The notes beneath the pieces are model-generated. The model was not told the DNA's origin and did no database searches. It was given only the letters and a program-made list of their open reading frames with translations. From Desulfosporosinus metallidurans (lineage in GTDB: Bacteria > Bacillota > Desulfitobacteriia > Desulfitobacteriales > Desulfitobacteriaceae), in NCBI RefSeq assembly GCF_001936615.1, contig NZ_MLBF01000024.1, forward strand, positions 1-60,516: a stretch of DNA of 60,516 nt. The letters run 5' to 3'. Below, piece after piece: positions 38,618-47,863 of the stretch; positions within the stretch are counted from its first letter, which is position 1, and each line of letters starts with the position of its first letter. The position numbers and the translations under genes are program-made.

Positions 38618-40036
38618 TTAACGCATCATTTCAAAGTATGTGTCTGTGGAAGTCCTATCTTTCTCCTCCAAAAACGTATTCACGATCATGGTGATTAAAT
38701 TAATAACACCGGAATAGCCAATGATTGGATAACGGTGGAGATTCACCCGATCCGTGATGGGGAACCCTACTCTGACAAGCGGAATGTTGGCGTCACGTGC
38801 AGCCCACTTACCATGGGAGTCGCCGATTAACATATCCACTGGTTCCGTAACCAAGAGGGATCTCAGGTGCCAAAGGTCTTTGCCGGCATAAAGTGTGGCT
38901 CCTTGACCATAAGGATTTGACGCCAGCAAACTTTCCATGGCTTTCTTAAATAACGGGGTGGAATTTGTGCAAACGATATGAACTGGTTCTCCTCCCATTT
39001 CAAGCAGAAATGAGACGACTCCTATCAGAACATCCGGGTCACCAAACAGTGCAAATTTCTTGCCATGAATATATTGATGGGCATCCGTCATGGCATCGAT
39101 GGAACGTCCCCGTTCAAGGGTAATTTCCTCTGGTACCTCTTTCCCCGTGAATTTGGCAACGGATTCTATGAATTTGTCCGTGCCCGCAATCCCGATGGGC
39201 ATGGAAATCGCTTCGACCGGAACTTCCTTACTGGCCAGATATTTACGGGTTGTCGGAGTCGAGTAAGTCTGTAGGCATAAGAAACTTGCAGCGTTTAGAG
39301 CATCGTTCATTTCTGTAATGGGTGTCCCCCCAGGGTACAATTCGTAGGTGCCCAAATTAGGAGCATCCAGAACATCACTCTGGTCAGGTAAAAGGGTATA
39401 AGGCGTATCCATAACTTTAAGAAGTCGTTTATATTCACGAAGATTCGCGGTATAAGTGTCAAAACCCGGGACAACATAAAGTCGGTCGTTGATTTTATCC
39501 GCCTGTCTAGGCGTGGCTAAACACTCGATGAGACCTTTGAGCATAGTGTCATACCCTGTTATATGAGACCCCTTAAAGCTCGGGGTGTTAGCCAAGGCAA
39601 CCGGAAGATCTTGGGGAATCGCCTCTTGTTCTTTTGCATTACCTAAATAAGCCTTGATATCGTCCCCAATGACTTCAGCCATACAGCTCGTGAACATAGC
39701 GATCACTTTGGGGCTATAAAGTGCATTAGCATTCTTCAAACCTTCAATAAGATTAGACTGTCCGCCGAATACCGCAGAATCCTCAGTCATAGAATCAGAT
39801 ACTGCTGCGACAGGTTCCCTGTAATGGCGGGATAAGGTACTGCGAAAATAGGCAGCGCATCCTTGAGAACCATGAACAAACGGGAGGCTTCCTTCAATTC
39901 CTAAGGCACAAAACAAGGCGCCAAGGGGTTGGCAAGCTTTGGCAGGATTGATGACCAACTTTTCACGGGCAAAATTCTTATCTCGGTATTCTTGAGTATT
40001 TAGCCACTCTTTTGTTACCTTAGTACAAGTATCCAT
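38618..40036 (-). CDS. nifK: Nitrogenase MoFe protein beta chain
   Basis: About 472 residues. P-cluster cysteines lie in NPAKACQPLGA, VHGSQGCAAYFR and FTSCMAEVIGDD. I take the ATG at 40036 because AAGGA lies about 8 nt upstream and it follows the nifD stop codon; starts at 40093 or 40045 would lack a good site. The chain is short, of the clostridial group lacking the long N-terminal extension of the Azotobacter subunit. It pairs with NifD in the alpha2beta2 dinitrogenase. Confidence 0.97.
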   Translation of the reverse strand: MDTCTKVTKEWLNTQEYRDKNFAREKLVINPAKACQPLGALFCALGIEGSLPFVHGSQGCAAYFRSTLSRHYREPVAAVSDSMTEDSAVFGGQSNLIEGLKNANALYSPKVIAMFTSCMAEVIGDDIKAYLGNAKEQEAIPQDLPVALANTPSFKGSHITGYDTMLKGLIECLATPRQADKINDRLYVVPGFDTYTANLREYKRLLKVMDTPYTLLPDQSDVLDAPNLGTYELYPGGTPITEMNDALNAASFLCLQTYSTPTTRKYLASKEVPVEAISMPIGIAGTDKFIESVAKFTGKEVPEEITLERGRSIDAMTDAHQYIHGKKFALFGDPDVLIGVVSFLLEMGGEPVHIVCTNSTPLFKKAMESLLASNPYGQGATLYAGKDLWHLRSLLVTEPVDMLIGDSHGKWAARDANIPLVRVGFPITDRVNLHRYPIIGYSGVINLITMIVNTFLEEKDRTSTDTYFEMMR

Positions 40037-40059
40037 GTGCGACATCCTTTCTGCCCAAT

Positions 40060-41493
40060 TTATTTTGTCCAAGGGGCTTTGATTGATTTCCAAGTCGGGC
40101 TGTTAATGGCCATATCCATATCCTTAGCAAAAATCGGGAATCCTTCGTATCCGTGGTAAGGGCCCGAATAGTCCCAAGAATGCATTTGACGGAAGGGAAG
40201 ACCCATTTTCTCAAAGACATACTTTTCTTTGATCCCCGATCCCACTAAATCAGGTTTTAGCTTCTTTACGAACTCTTCGAGCTCTAAAGCTGTCACATCG
40301 TCATAAATCAACGTTCCCTCTTTTAAGGCAGGAATGGTTTTCTCGTAATCCTCATTGTGAGCAAATTCGTAACCCGTTCCGATAACCTCCATGCCCAAAT
40401 CTTCATAAGCTCCCACAATATGCCTCGGGCGAAGGCCTCCTACATAAAGCATAACGGTTTTTCCATCTAAACGTGGACGATATTTCTCGATCACTTTTTG
40501 CATCTGTGGTTCATATTTCTCGATCACTTTTAAGGCTTTCTCCATGATGCTTTCATCAAATTGAGCTGCTATTTTAAGAATTGACTCCTTAATTTTAGTC
40601 GGTCCGAAAAAGTTGAATTCCATCCAGGGGGTTCCATAAGTTTCTTCCATATGTTTAGCAATGTAATTCATACTTCTGAAACAGTGGATTAAATTAATCT
40701 TGACAAGATGTCCGTTCTGCAACATTTCCATCGTGGAGTCGCCCGTCCAAATATTGACAACCTTTAAACCCATTTCTTCCAGAATTTTTTTACTGGCCCA
40801 AGCATCTCCGCCAATATTATAATCGCCGATAATTCCGATATCGTACGGTCCAATTTCTCTAGCTGGACCTTTACCTAAAAGATGATCCCGAATAGCATCA
40901 TTAGCAATATGATGGCCAAGGGACTGGCTTATTCCCCTAAACCCTTCACATCGAACCGGAATGACTGGAAGTTCAAGTTTTTCACTCATGCGGCGAGCGA
41001 CACTTTCAATGTCATCTCCAATCAGTCCGACAGGGCACTCCGAAAGAACAGAAACTCCTTTGGCATTCGGGAAAAGATCAACAACCTCGTGGATGATTTT
41101 CTCCAGCTTTTTGTCCCCACCGTAAATGATATCGCTTTCCTGGAAGTCCGAGGTGAATAAAAAAGGTACAAAGTTGTCAACGCCGATTTCGCCTTCTGCT
41201 AAATTCCGGCGATTACCCCAAGAATAATAACCACACCCGACGGGTCCATGGGAAATATGCACGACATCCTTGACCGGACCCCAAACAACCCCTTTAGCCC
41301 CTGCGTAGGCACATCCCCGTGCGGTCATGATACCAGGGACTGTTTTCGCATTGGATTTAACTGCGCAACTTGCACACTCACTATCTTTGACCGCAATATG
41401 TTGTCTCCGATTCTTTTTGGCCTTTTCTGGATAAATCTCCAAAACGTCTTCCACGACTTGTTTCCGGAAATCTACTATCTCTTTTGTGCTCAT
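40060..41493 (-). CDS. nifD: Nitrogenase MoFe protein alpha chain
   Basis: About 477 residues. P-cluster cysteines are in [24 protein letters not shown] and [11 protein letters not shown]. FeMo-co ligands are the cysteine in [12 protein letters not shown] and the histidine in [18 protein letters not shown]. All key residues of a Mo nitrogenase are present, so it should be functional. The ATG at 41493 has GGGAGGA upstream and is 39 nt after nifH. Confidence 0.98.
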   Translation of the reverse strand: MSTKEIVDFRKQVVEDVLEIYPEKAKKNRRQHIAVKDSECASCAVKSNAKTVPGIMTARGCAYAGAKGVVWGPVKDVVHISHGPVGCGYYSWGNRRNLAEGEIGVDNFVPFLFTSDFQESDIIYGGDKKLEKIIHEVVDLFPNAKGVSVLSECPVGLIGDDIESVARRMSEKLELPVIPVRCEGFRGISQSLGHHIANDAIRDHLLGKGPAREIGPYDIGIIGDYNIGGDAWASKKILEEMGLKVVNIWTGDSTMEMLQNGHLVKINLIHCFRSMNYIAKHMEETYGTPWMEFNFFGPTKIKESILKIAAQFDESIMEKALKVIEKYEPQMQKVIEKYRPRLDGKTVMLYVGGLRPRHIVGAYEDLGMEVIGTGYEFAHNEDYEKTIPALKEGTLIYDDVTALELEEFVKKLKPDLVGSGIKEKYVFEKMGLPFRQMHSWDYSGPYHGYEGFPIFAKDMDMAINSPTWKSIKAPWTK

Positions 41494-41531
41494 AACGCTG
41501 TCCTCCCTCATATCTCAATGGCTGATCGACA

Positions 41532-42374
<843 letters not shown>

Positions 42375-42389
42375 CTATATCAAATAAAT

Positions 42390-42773
42390 CTAAATAACAG
42401 CTTCTTTTCCGGTTTCCCCGGTGCGAACGCGAACAACCTCTTTTAAGGGTATTACAAAGATTTTACCATCGCCCATGTGCCCGGTCTGATTAGCTTTAAT
42501 AATCACATCGACCACTTCTTCAACTTGATCATCCTGCACCACAATCGTTAACAACCGTTTAGGTATCCAATTAAATTTAGTATCATCAGCTAGTTCTACA
42601 CTCATGACGGCATTCAATTCCGGGTCAACTTCAGCGGCCCATCCTCCGATTCCGCCTTGTTTCCCGCGACCCTCAACACTTTGAATCGTCAGAGCAGGAT
42701 AACCTGCGTCCTCAAAAGCCTTCTTTGTGTCAGGTACTTTGTGGCGTCGAATAAAAGTCATTATTTCCTTCAT
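42390..42773 (-). CDS. nifI2: PII-like nitrogenase regulator NifI2
   Basis: 127 residues of the GlnB family. The T-loop region SVEGRGKQGGIGGWAAEVDP is longer than in GlnB and lacks the uridylylation tyrosine context, as in NifI2. The C-terminus has GDGKIFVIPLKEVVRVRTGE. In methanogens NifI1/NifI2 bind NifDK and switch off nitrogenase in response to ammonium, relieved by 2-oxoglutarate and ATP. It is 2 nt after nifI1. Confidence 0.92.
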   Translation of the reverse strand: MKEIMTFIRRHKVPDTKKAFEDAGYPALTIQSVEGRGKQGGIGGWAAEVDPELNAVMSVELADDTKFNWIPKRLLTIVVQDDQVEEVVDVIIKANQTGHMGDGKIFVIPLKEVVRVRTGETGKEAVI

Positions 42774-42775
42774 TT

Positions 42776-43093
42776 CTACAACCCCTTTGTCCCTTTACTC
42801 ACGGTGTACGCTTCTTCGACTTCGGTCACAAAGATCTTGCCATCGCCCATAGTTCCAGTTTTGGCACTTTCGAGAATTACCGAAATAGCTTCATCCAGCT
42901 TTTCATCTTCAATAACCAAAAGAAGCAGTGTCTTAGGAAACTCATCATAAACTACGTCACCGATCCGAATACCCTTTGTCCTACCGCGACCAAAGACATG
43001 CATTTTTGTCAGCGATGGCATTCCTGCTTGTGCTAAGGCCTCAGCCACGATCTCCGTTTTATCTGGCCTTACAATTGCTCTAATCATTTTCAT
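42776..43093 (-). CDS. nifI1: PII-like nitrogenase regulator NifI1
   Basis: About 105 residues from the ATG at 43093, which has GGAGG 9 nt upstream; the ATG at 43102 is only 1 nt from that site. MKMIRAIVRPDKTEIVAEAL is the PII N-terminus, and the T-loop is VFGRGRTKGIRIGDVVYDEF. The C-terminus has GDGKIFVTEVEEAYTVSKG. It acts with NifI2 in post-translational nitrogenase control. It is the first gene of the operon after a long leader. Confidence 0.93.
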   Translation of the reverse strand: MKMIRAIVRPDKTEIVAEALAQAGMPSLTKMHVFGRGRTKGIRIGDVVYDEFPKTLLLLVIEDEKLDEAISVILESAKTGTMGDGKIFVTEVEEAYTVSKGTKGL

Positions 43094-43133
43094 ATAGTTC
43101 ATCCTCCTTCAATTTTGGGTCAATATACGCTGG

Positions 43134-43342
43134 CCATGACTCAAACAGGACGTTTGAGATTAGAGCGCTGCCAAGACTCGAACAAGGATGTTCGAGGTTA
43201 GAACACCGCCATGGATGGCTAGGTGTCGTGATGGCAAAGCGTCGTGATGGCCTAGTGTCCCTGTAGCCATGACTCGAACAGGACGTTCGAGGTTAGAGCG
43301 CCGCCAAGGATGGCAAGGCGCCGTGATGGCGAGAAGGGACGA
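43134..43342 (-). repeat. Dispersed-repeat module in the nif leader (copy E)
   Basis: Three ~39-nt units with palindromic arms, at about 43134-43172, 43173-43210 and 43267-43305, of the form CTCAAACAGGACGTTTGAG or CTCGAACAGGACGTTCGAG, followed by TTAGAGCGCCGCCAAGGATG. They match the middle of copy A (519-557). The module ends in GGCGAGAAGGGAC, a segment shared with copies C, D and G. It lies in the untranslated leader between the terminator and nifI1. Confidence 0.75.
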
Positions 43343-43382
43343 TCCAAAAAGTAATTTCACATGGGCTTGAATAAAACGCCAT
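43293..43382 (-). CDS. Possible 29-codon leader ORF upstream of nifI1
   Basis: ATG at 43382 with GGGAGGTG 5 nt upstream, a stronger ribosome site than that of many genes here. The encoded peptide begins MAFYSSPCEITFWIVPS. The first ~13 codons precede the repeat and the rest lie in it. Either an original short gene or leader peptide was cut by the repeat insertion, or it is chance. No homologue is recognised. Confidence 0.25.
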   Translation of the reverse strand: MAFYSSPCEITFWIVPSRHHGALPSLAAL

Positions 43383-43401
43383 CGCATCACCTCCCTCAAT
43401 C

Positions 43402-43427
43402 GTTATAAGGAAAACCTTGCTAAGGTT
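43402..43427 (-). promoter_or_regulatory. Possible operator/promoter in the nif leader
   Basis: A palindrome AACCTT-GCT-AAGGTT (43413-43427) sits just upstream of a TATAAC box (43402-43407, minus strand). No good -35 is present. It could be a weak promoter with an operator downstream of the terminator, allowing nif expression independent of antitermination. The evidence is slight. Confidence 0.3.
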
Positions 43428-43440
43428 ACACTTCTGACTG

Positions 43441-43493
43441 GTATTAAAGAAAAAGAGAGAGAGCCCTTAATTTTGATTAATTAAGGGCTCTCT
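43441..43493 (-). terminator. Intrinsic terminator between hutP-like gene and nifI1
   Basis: A perfect 15-bp stem AGAGAGCCCTTAATT / AATTAAGGGCTCTCT (43458-43493) with a 6-nt loop, followed on the minus strand by CTCTTTTTCTTT. It lies 149 nt past the hutP stop codon and 365 nt before nifI1. A transcript starting at the hutP promoter must pass it to reach nif. Confidence 0.9.
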
Positions 43494-43566
43494 AAAACAC
43501 TTTTCCGCTCCAAATCATCCATAGATTTGGTGCCCGGTTATGAAATTATACTTTTCTCAAAGAAAT

Positions 43567-43640
43567 CTATATCACTTTGCACTCTATCACTCTAAACACT
43601 AAACCACACTAATCACTTTGACACTCTTAATCTTGCTCTA
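43567..43640 (-). promoter_or_regulatory. Run of UAG/NAG triplets, candidate HutP binding site
   Basis: On the minus strand UAG occurs at 43638-43640, 43609-43611, 43599-43601, 43592-43594, 43584-43586 and 43567-43569, with AAG at 43575-43577. The last six triplets are 7-10 nt apart, close to the spacing of NAG triplets bound by HutP in the B. subtilis hut leader. The run starts just after the hutP stop codon and ends about 75 nt before the terminator stem. A 7-bp hairpin CCAAATC/GATTTGG (43511-43531) lies between them. Confidence 0.6.
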
Positions 43641-43641
43641 A

Positions 43642-44085
43642 TCAAAGATGCATAAATCCCAATCCTACCCGAGCATGTTCTAATAGGGGATGAAGGGAAG
43701 AACGTCCATAAATTGCTACAGCAATCCATTCTGTGTCTGTCGTTAAACCAATCTTCAGAACATAACTGGCATTACTATTGTTATGAATAAAAATACTGTT
43801 GCTGGCTTCCAAGGTCGCATGTATCAATGCGTGAATCTTCCGAGCCTCTTTTGGGATGACACCAGTGTTAAAGGCTGTTGCAATGACCGAATTCGTTAAT
43901 TTTCCGGTATGTTGAAGATTTGTTTCAGTTCCTCCGAGTTCCGTCACACCACTACGCATATCATACGCTTCGAGAAGGAATCTCTTAAGCTTATCCTCAT
44001 CTTCTCTTGTCTCTGTCAAGGCTAGACGTATTGCGGACCGTTCCAAGGAAGGTCGCCCTTTTTTAACCGTTTTAGGATCTTGCAA
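43642..44085 (-). CDS. HutP-family RNA-binding antiterminator
   Basis: 147 residues, against 148 in B. subtilis HutP. The C-terminal half carries HALIHATLEA (His85, His89) and EWIAVAIYG...LLEHARVGLGFMHL (His137), which align with the metal- and histidine-binding His73, His77 and His138 of B. subtilis HutP. HutP binds NAG triplets in RNA as a hexamer with Mg2+ and L-histidine and stops terminator formation. No hut gene is present; the next genes are the nif operon. The start is TTG with AAGGGAGGGG 5 nt upstream. The N-terminus (KKGRPSLERSAIRLALTE) differs from Bacillus HutP. The ligand is unknown. Confidence 0.88.
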   Translation of the reverse strand: MQDPKTVKKGRPSLERSAIRLALTETREDEDKLKRFLLEAYDMRSGVTELGGTETNLQHTGKLTNSVIATAFNTGVIPKEARKIHALIHATLEASNSIFIHNNSNASYVLKIGLTTDTEWIAVAIYGRSSLHPLLEHARVGLGFMHL

Positions 44086-44194
44086 AGCGTCCCCTCCCTT
44101 TCAAATAACAAATAAAGAAAACTTGGCTAGCGCGAAGGCGGTCGCCTTAGTTGCACTTATGCCACCTGAAATTTATACTTTCTGATTGGTACAG

Positions 44195-44232
44195 AAAAAG
44201 CCGCCAGATATCGAAAAGATATCTTGACGGCT
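44195..44232 (-). terminator. Intrinsic terminator in the hutP leader
   Basis: On the minus strand GCCGTCAAGATATC and GATATCTGGCGGC form a stem around TTTTC, followed by TTTTTC. It lies about 110 nt before the hutP start and about 57 nt after the predicted transcription start. It is therefore a leader attenuator if the promoter at 44296-44324 is real, or otherwise a terminator of murJ. Confidence 0.85.
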
Positions 44233-44240
44233 TCGTTGCC

Positions 44241-44280
44241 GAATGTTTAACACCCGATGTTTGACACCCAAATGTTCAAC
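44241..44280 (-). repeat. 14-nt tandem repeats in the hutP leader
   Basis: On the plus strand GAATGTTTAACACC, CGATGTTTGACACC and a partial CAAATGTTCAAC. They lie directly upstream of the attenuator stem, about 10 nt from it, where an RNA-binding or DNA-binding regulator could act. Confidence 0.8.
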
Positions 44281-44295
44281 TAAGTATTATTGACT

Positions 44296-44324
44296 ATAGT
44301 ACCTTACAATTTGTCATTTGTCAC
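44296..44324 (-). promoter_or_regulatory. Candidate sigma-A promoter of hutP(-nif)
   Basis: GTGACA (44319-44324), 17-bp spacer and TACTAT (44296-44301) on the minus strand. The predicted start near 44289 places the tandem repeats and attenuator at the head of the transcript. I saw no -24/-12 sigma-54 site upstream of hutP or nifI1. Confidence 0.55.
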
Positions 44325-44448
44325 TATGTAAAATCGCCCCTATCGATCATAATACAGTATTATTTCGCTTTATATAAATCGAACATCATTTTGCTCGATA
44401 TCAAGCCCATTACATTTCAGCTACTAAATAATATCCATGGCGGGACCA

Positions 44449-46020
44449 CTACCGCGTTCCAATCTTTCGTTGCACCAAACCCATCGTCTGCGTAAACTCT
44501 TCCATTCTCAAAAGTTTTGCCATCCCAGCAAATACCAAAACTCCAATTACTGTTCCAGTAACTAGTATAATCACCGAAGCCATCGTGCGGATACCAATCA
44601 ACGGGGTCAACCATCCACTCCACACCCAAATCACAAACGCCATGAAAAGGGACGCAACTAAGGATTTTACGCTTGTCCAAAACATGGCCCAGCCGTCAAT
44701 TCGTCCTAAACGCCCGCGCAACACGTAAAACAATAACAGCATATTCGCGAAAGCAGCAATGGTCGTAGCAAAAGCCAATCCCCCGTGAGCGAGAGGATGA
44801 ACTAATAAAACCATAGCCAAAATATTGATGGCCATGGAAATAATCCCCAGAATAACTGGAGTCCAAGTATCCTGAAGTGCATAAAAAGCCCTAGGAAGAA
44901 TTTGAATTACGGACTGCGAAGAAATCCCAAGAGCAAAATAAAACAAAGGTATCGCCGTGGTCAAGGTATCTTGGGCGGTAAAATGCCCATGTTGAAACAA
45001 GACGCGTATAAGAGGGTAGCGCAAAACGATCATACCGACCGAAATCGGCAGAGTGATAAAAATTACCATGCGAACGGCCTGTGATATCGTTTGGCGAAGT
45101 TTATCCCAGTGCTTCAAAGCCGCTTGTTCTGTCATCGTAGGAAAAGTAGCTACTGCAATAGCTAATGCGAAAATTCCCACCGGCAATTGGAAAAGTCGAT
45201 AAGAATACCATACGGCAGTGATGCTCCCCGGAAGCAAAGATGACCCGAAGTTATTATTGACCACGACCTGAATTTGATTTAAGGAATAACTGATGATAAT
45301 GGGCACAGCAAGAGCCCCGATCCGGCGAACACCGGGATTGTGCCAGTCAATAATCGGGTAGTAACGCACCCCCACTTTCCTCAAAGAAGGGATTTGCACT
45401 GCAAAGCTTACAAACGCTCCCACAACAACCCCAAAAGCAAATCCAGAAATACTATTAGGTTTTGCCGGATTTGCTAAAATCGTCCCAAAAAAGATAACCG
45501 ACGCATTATAGAGCACTGTCCCTAAAGCAGAAGGCCAGAAAATCTTATAAGAATTCAGGACACCCATCGTCAAACCACTTAAGGCCATAAACAGCGGTTG
45601 GATCAAAAGAATTCGAGTCAAGTTGGTCGCGAGGCCTATATTTCCGGTCTTAACAAACCCTGGAACCATCAAACGGAGAAACTGGGGAGTAAAAATCAGT
45701 CCCACAAAGATCAACAAACCAAGCGTGAGGAAGATTAAATTTACAACCGAGCTGACGACACGCCAACCCTCCTCCTCTTTTCCTTTAGCAATATATTCGG
45801 AAAGGACAGGTATAAAAGCAGCGCTTAAAACCCCACCCACGAGTAACCAATATAATAAATCTGGAAGAACGAATGCTGTATTATAGGCATCCGTGGTACT
45901 ACCCTGACCAAAGAAACCAGCCATCAGTGATTCTCGCAAAAAGCCTAATATACGTGATGCCAATTGGGCCGCCATTAAAAATCCGGCCGCTTTCACAAGA
46001 GTGCGGTTGGTTGATGACAT
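44449..46020 (-). CDS. murJ: Lipid II flippase MurJ
   Basis: 523 residues with about 14 hydrophobic segments of the MVF/MATE fold. LASRILGFLRESLMAGFFGQ at the N-terminus and RAFYALQDTWTPVILGI in the C-terminal half are MurJ signatures. It flips lipid II across the membrane for peptidoglycan synthesis. It starts after spoIIP with a gap of about 87 nt and is followed by the hutP leader. Confidence 0.93.
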   Translation of the reverse strand: MSSTNRTLVKAAGFLMAAQLASRILGFLRESLMAGFFGQGSTTDAYNTAFVLPDLLYWLLVGGVLSAAFIPVLSEYIAKGKEEEGWRVVSSVVNLIFLTLGLLIFVGLIFTPQFLRLMVPGFVKTGNIGLATNLTRILLIQPLFMALSGLTMGVLNSYKIFWPSALGTVLYNASVIFFGTILANPAKPNSISGFAFGVVVGAFVSFAVQIPSLRKVGVRYYPIIDWHNPGVRRIGALAVPIIISYSLNQIQVVVNNNFGSSLLPGSITAVWYSYRLFQLPVGIFALAIAVATFPTMTEQAALKHWDKLRQTISQAVRMVIFITLPISVGMIVLRYPLIRVLFQHGHFTAQDTLTTAIPLFYFALGISSQSVIQILPRAFYALQDTWTPVILGIISMAINILAMVLLVHPLAHGGLAFATTIAAFANMLLLFYVLRGRLGRIDGWAMFWTSVKSLVASLFMAFVIWVWSGWLTPLIGIRTMASVIILVTGTVIGVLVFAGMAKLLRMEEFTQTMGLVQRKIGTR

Positions 46021-46107
46021 CGAGCTAATCCCTTCTCCCCATCGTCCTAATCTACCTTCCGCATTATAGCATTTTTTGCGAGACGATAAAAGCTAGAGCA
46101 ACCTCAC

Positions 46108-47196
46108 TCATCGTTTCAACCATTCGGCCAAAATCTCTGCCACAGCTTCTGCCGAGCCATTGGCCTCAGCGAGCGTATTTACTTGGCTACCAAACTCCAA
46201 CAACAACCCGCCATCAGACAGGTGTTGGTTATACCGCGCATCGGCTGCATAACTAATATTCGTTGAAAAAAGCCCTGGATATTTCTTTTCCCCTAATGCC
46301 ATAAGTTCTTTGGCTAAAGCCTCGTTCTTTTGCCAGTGCGGATTCTTCTTGCCGATAACCACCAACACCTGGCTGACCTTTTGTCCCTTTACCGTAATCG
46401 TCGACTTTGGCACCCCAGGTGGAAACCCATCTCTATGAACATCTATTAAAACCTTCAGATTGGGATAATCTTTGGTCATTTGGGTTGCTGTATTTACAGA
46501 AGACCCATACGCTTTCATGAAATCCACAGCATCATGTATTTGCAACGAGTGGACTGCACCGATGCCATTTTGTTCAAGGGCTTTTTTTAATGTTTCCCCG
46601 ACCGTAACGACATCTCCATTTTCTCCCTGTCGCCGTTCAGGACCTCCATCCCCTGCATAGCTCTCACTATTATGCGTATTATAAATTCCCACTAGAATCC
46701 CTTTTGCCCCGGGAACTGGTACCGACGGAGGAGCCACAACCGTATTCCCTGAAGGTTTTGGCGTGCCACTTTCGATTGGCTCAAGAATTGGACCTTCAAA
46801 CTCCGGATCATTGGGATTATAAGCCCAACCTAACCATACCGGACCTTGTGGAGGAGGGGAAAAGTAGCTTAGAAAGAACGTTCGAGGGTCTGCAACATTC
46901 ACACCCGTTAATAAAAACATACCAACCGCCGCTCCTTGGTTCCTTGTTAAATCCAAGCGAGGACGCTCTGGCTGAGAGTATCCTGGAACCCCTTCCATCA
47001 AAATGGACTCAAATGGGAACGACTGTTGAGCCAGAAGCCCCACAAGTTGACGAGAACTTCCGCTTTGGAGAGCGTAAGCTAAGCCCAAGACAATGAGAAT
47101 ACTGACTAGGCCAAGAAGAAATCCTCGAAACGATTCTTTCAATCTCCACATCCGCAAATGTTTTTTTTGGCGTTGATAAAAATCTTCCCGTAGCAA
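46108..47196 (-). CDS. spoIIP: Stage II sporulation protein P
   Basis: 362 residues. An N-terminal membrane helix (about 25-43) precedes the SpoIIP amidase/endopeptidase domain: GILVGIYNTHNSESYAGDGG, LKVLIDVHRDGFP and GLLLEFGSQVNTLAEA (zinc and catalytic residues). SpoIIP cuts peptidoglycan with SpoIID during engulfment. A TTG start is used, with GGGGG about 9 nt upstream. This gene marks the organism as an endospore former. Confidence 0.94.
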   Translation of the reverse strand: MLREDFYQRQKKHLRMWRLKESFRGFLLGLVSILIVLGLAYALQSGSSRQLVGLLAQQSFPFESILMEGVPGYSQPERPRLDLTRNQGAAVGMFLLTGVNVADPRTFFLSYFSPPPQGPVWLGWAYNPNDPEFEGPILEPIESGTPKPSGNTVVAPPSVPVPGAKGILVGIYNTHNSESYAGDGGPERRQGENGDVVTVGETLKKALEQNGIGAVHSLQIHDAVDFMKAYGSSVNTATQMTKDYPNLKVLIDVHRDGFPPGVPKSTITVKGQKVSQVLVVIGKKNPHWQKNEALAKELMALGEKKYPGLFSTNISYAADARYNQHLSDGGLLLEFGSQVNTLAEANGSAEAVAEILAEWLKR

Positions 47197-47333
47197 AGGA
47201 CTTATCCCCCTTCCTCTTTATTGAAGAAGTATGAGGGACAAGTCCAAGGTAGAACTTAACAAATTCGTTTTTAATCTAAAATATTTTTAGAAGCTTAAGG
47301 ACTCCTAATCAATTCTGGCTCTTATCTAATAGG

Positions 47334-47663
47334 CTAACGAAGCGTCGTTGGAACAAAACTATCGACAATTCCAATGACCAGGGATGCCAACAAAGCACCA
47401 ATAATGGAAACTGAAATAGAACCAGGAACGATAAACTGGCTTAAATAAATCACGACAGCGGCCGTGATAAATCCGATCGAACCCCGTCCCATGCGAGTAA
47501 TTTTGTTTCCAAACGCCCTTTCTATAACATAACCAAGTAAAGCGATCACCACGGCGGCGATCAACGCTCCAGTAAAACCAGCCACCCGAAGTCCCGGAAC
47601 GATATAACTAACCAGAAGCAGAACCACAGCTGAAACGATAAACCGCACGATCATTCCTAACAT
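47334..47663 (-). CDS. Phage-holin-family (4 TMS) membrane protein
   Basis: About 109 residues with four hydrophobic segments (MIVRFIVSAVVLLLVSYIVP; GALIAAVVIALLGYVIERAF; IGFITAAVVIYLSQFIVPG; IGALLASLVIGIVDSFV). This matches the PF04020-type family also found in non-phage Firmicute loci. Function is unproven; it need not be a holin. The ATG at 47663 has GGAGGT 6 nt upstream; an earlier start adds 11 residues. It lies between rpsT and spoIIP. Confidence 0.85.
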   Translation of the reverse strand: MLGMIVRFIVSAVVLLLVSYIVPGLRVAGFTGALIAAVVIALLGYVIERAFGNKITRMGRGSIGFITAAVVIYLSQFIVPGSISVSIIGALLASLVIGIVDSFVPTTLR

Positions 47664-47784
47664 TGTAAGACCTCCAATCATTTTATTGAGGATCACTTTA
47701 TTTCTAGAGCGTCCTTAAACTACAGTCTTAGTTTAAACAATATCAACGAAATTTATTAATATATCATTTTCGTTCTGAATTCCC

Positions 47785-47813
47785 TTGATAATTACGAATC
47801 CTAATGTTAAAAT
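47785..47813 (+). promoter_or_regulatory. Promoter of rpsT
   Basis: TTGATA (47785-47790), 17-bp spacer, TAAAAT (47808-47813). The predicted start near 47820 is about 45 nt before the rpsT start codon. Confidence 0.75.
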
Positions 47814-47863
47814 ATAGTTTGTGTACAATCGAGGAATACCATTACCAAAGGAGGTGACTATTA

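Noticed and set aside
43134..43305. Possible CRISPR array (three spaced palindromic units)
   Set aside because: Units are imperfect, spacing is irregular (one gap of about 1 nt and one of about 56 nt), the spacers resemble other repeat copies, and no cas gene is present.
43103..44330. Sigma-54 promoter for nif
   Set aside because: I looked for a GG-N10-GC pattern with TTGCA-like -12 in the hutP and nifI1 upstream regions and saw no convincing site.
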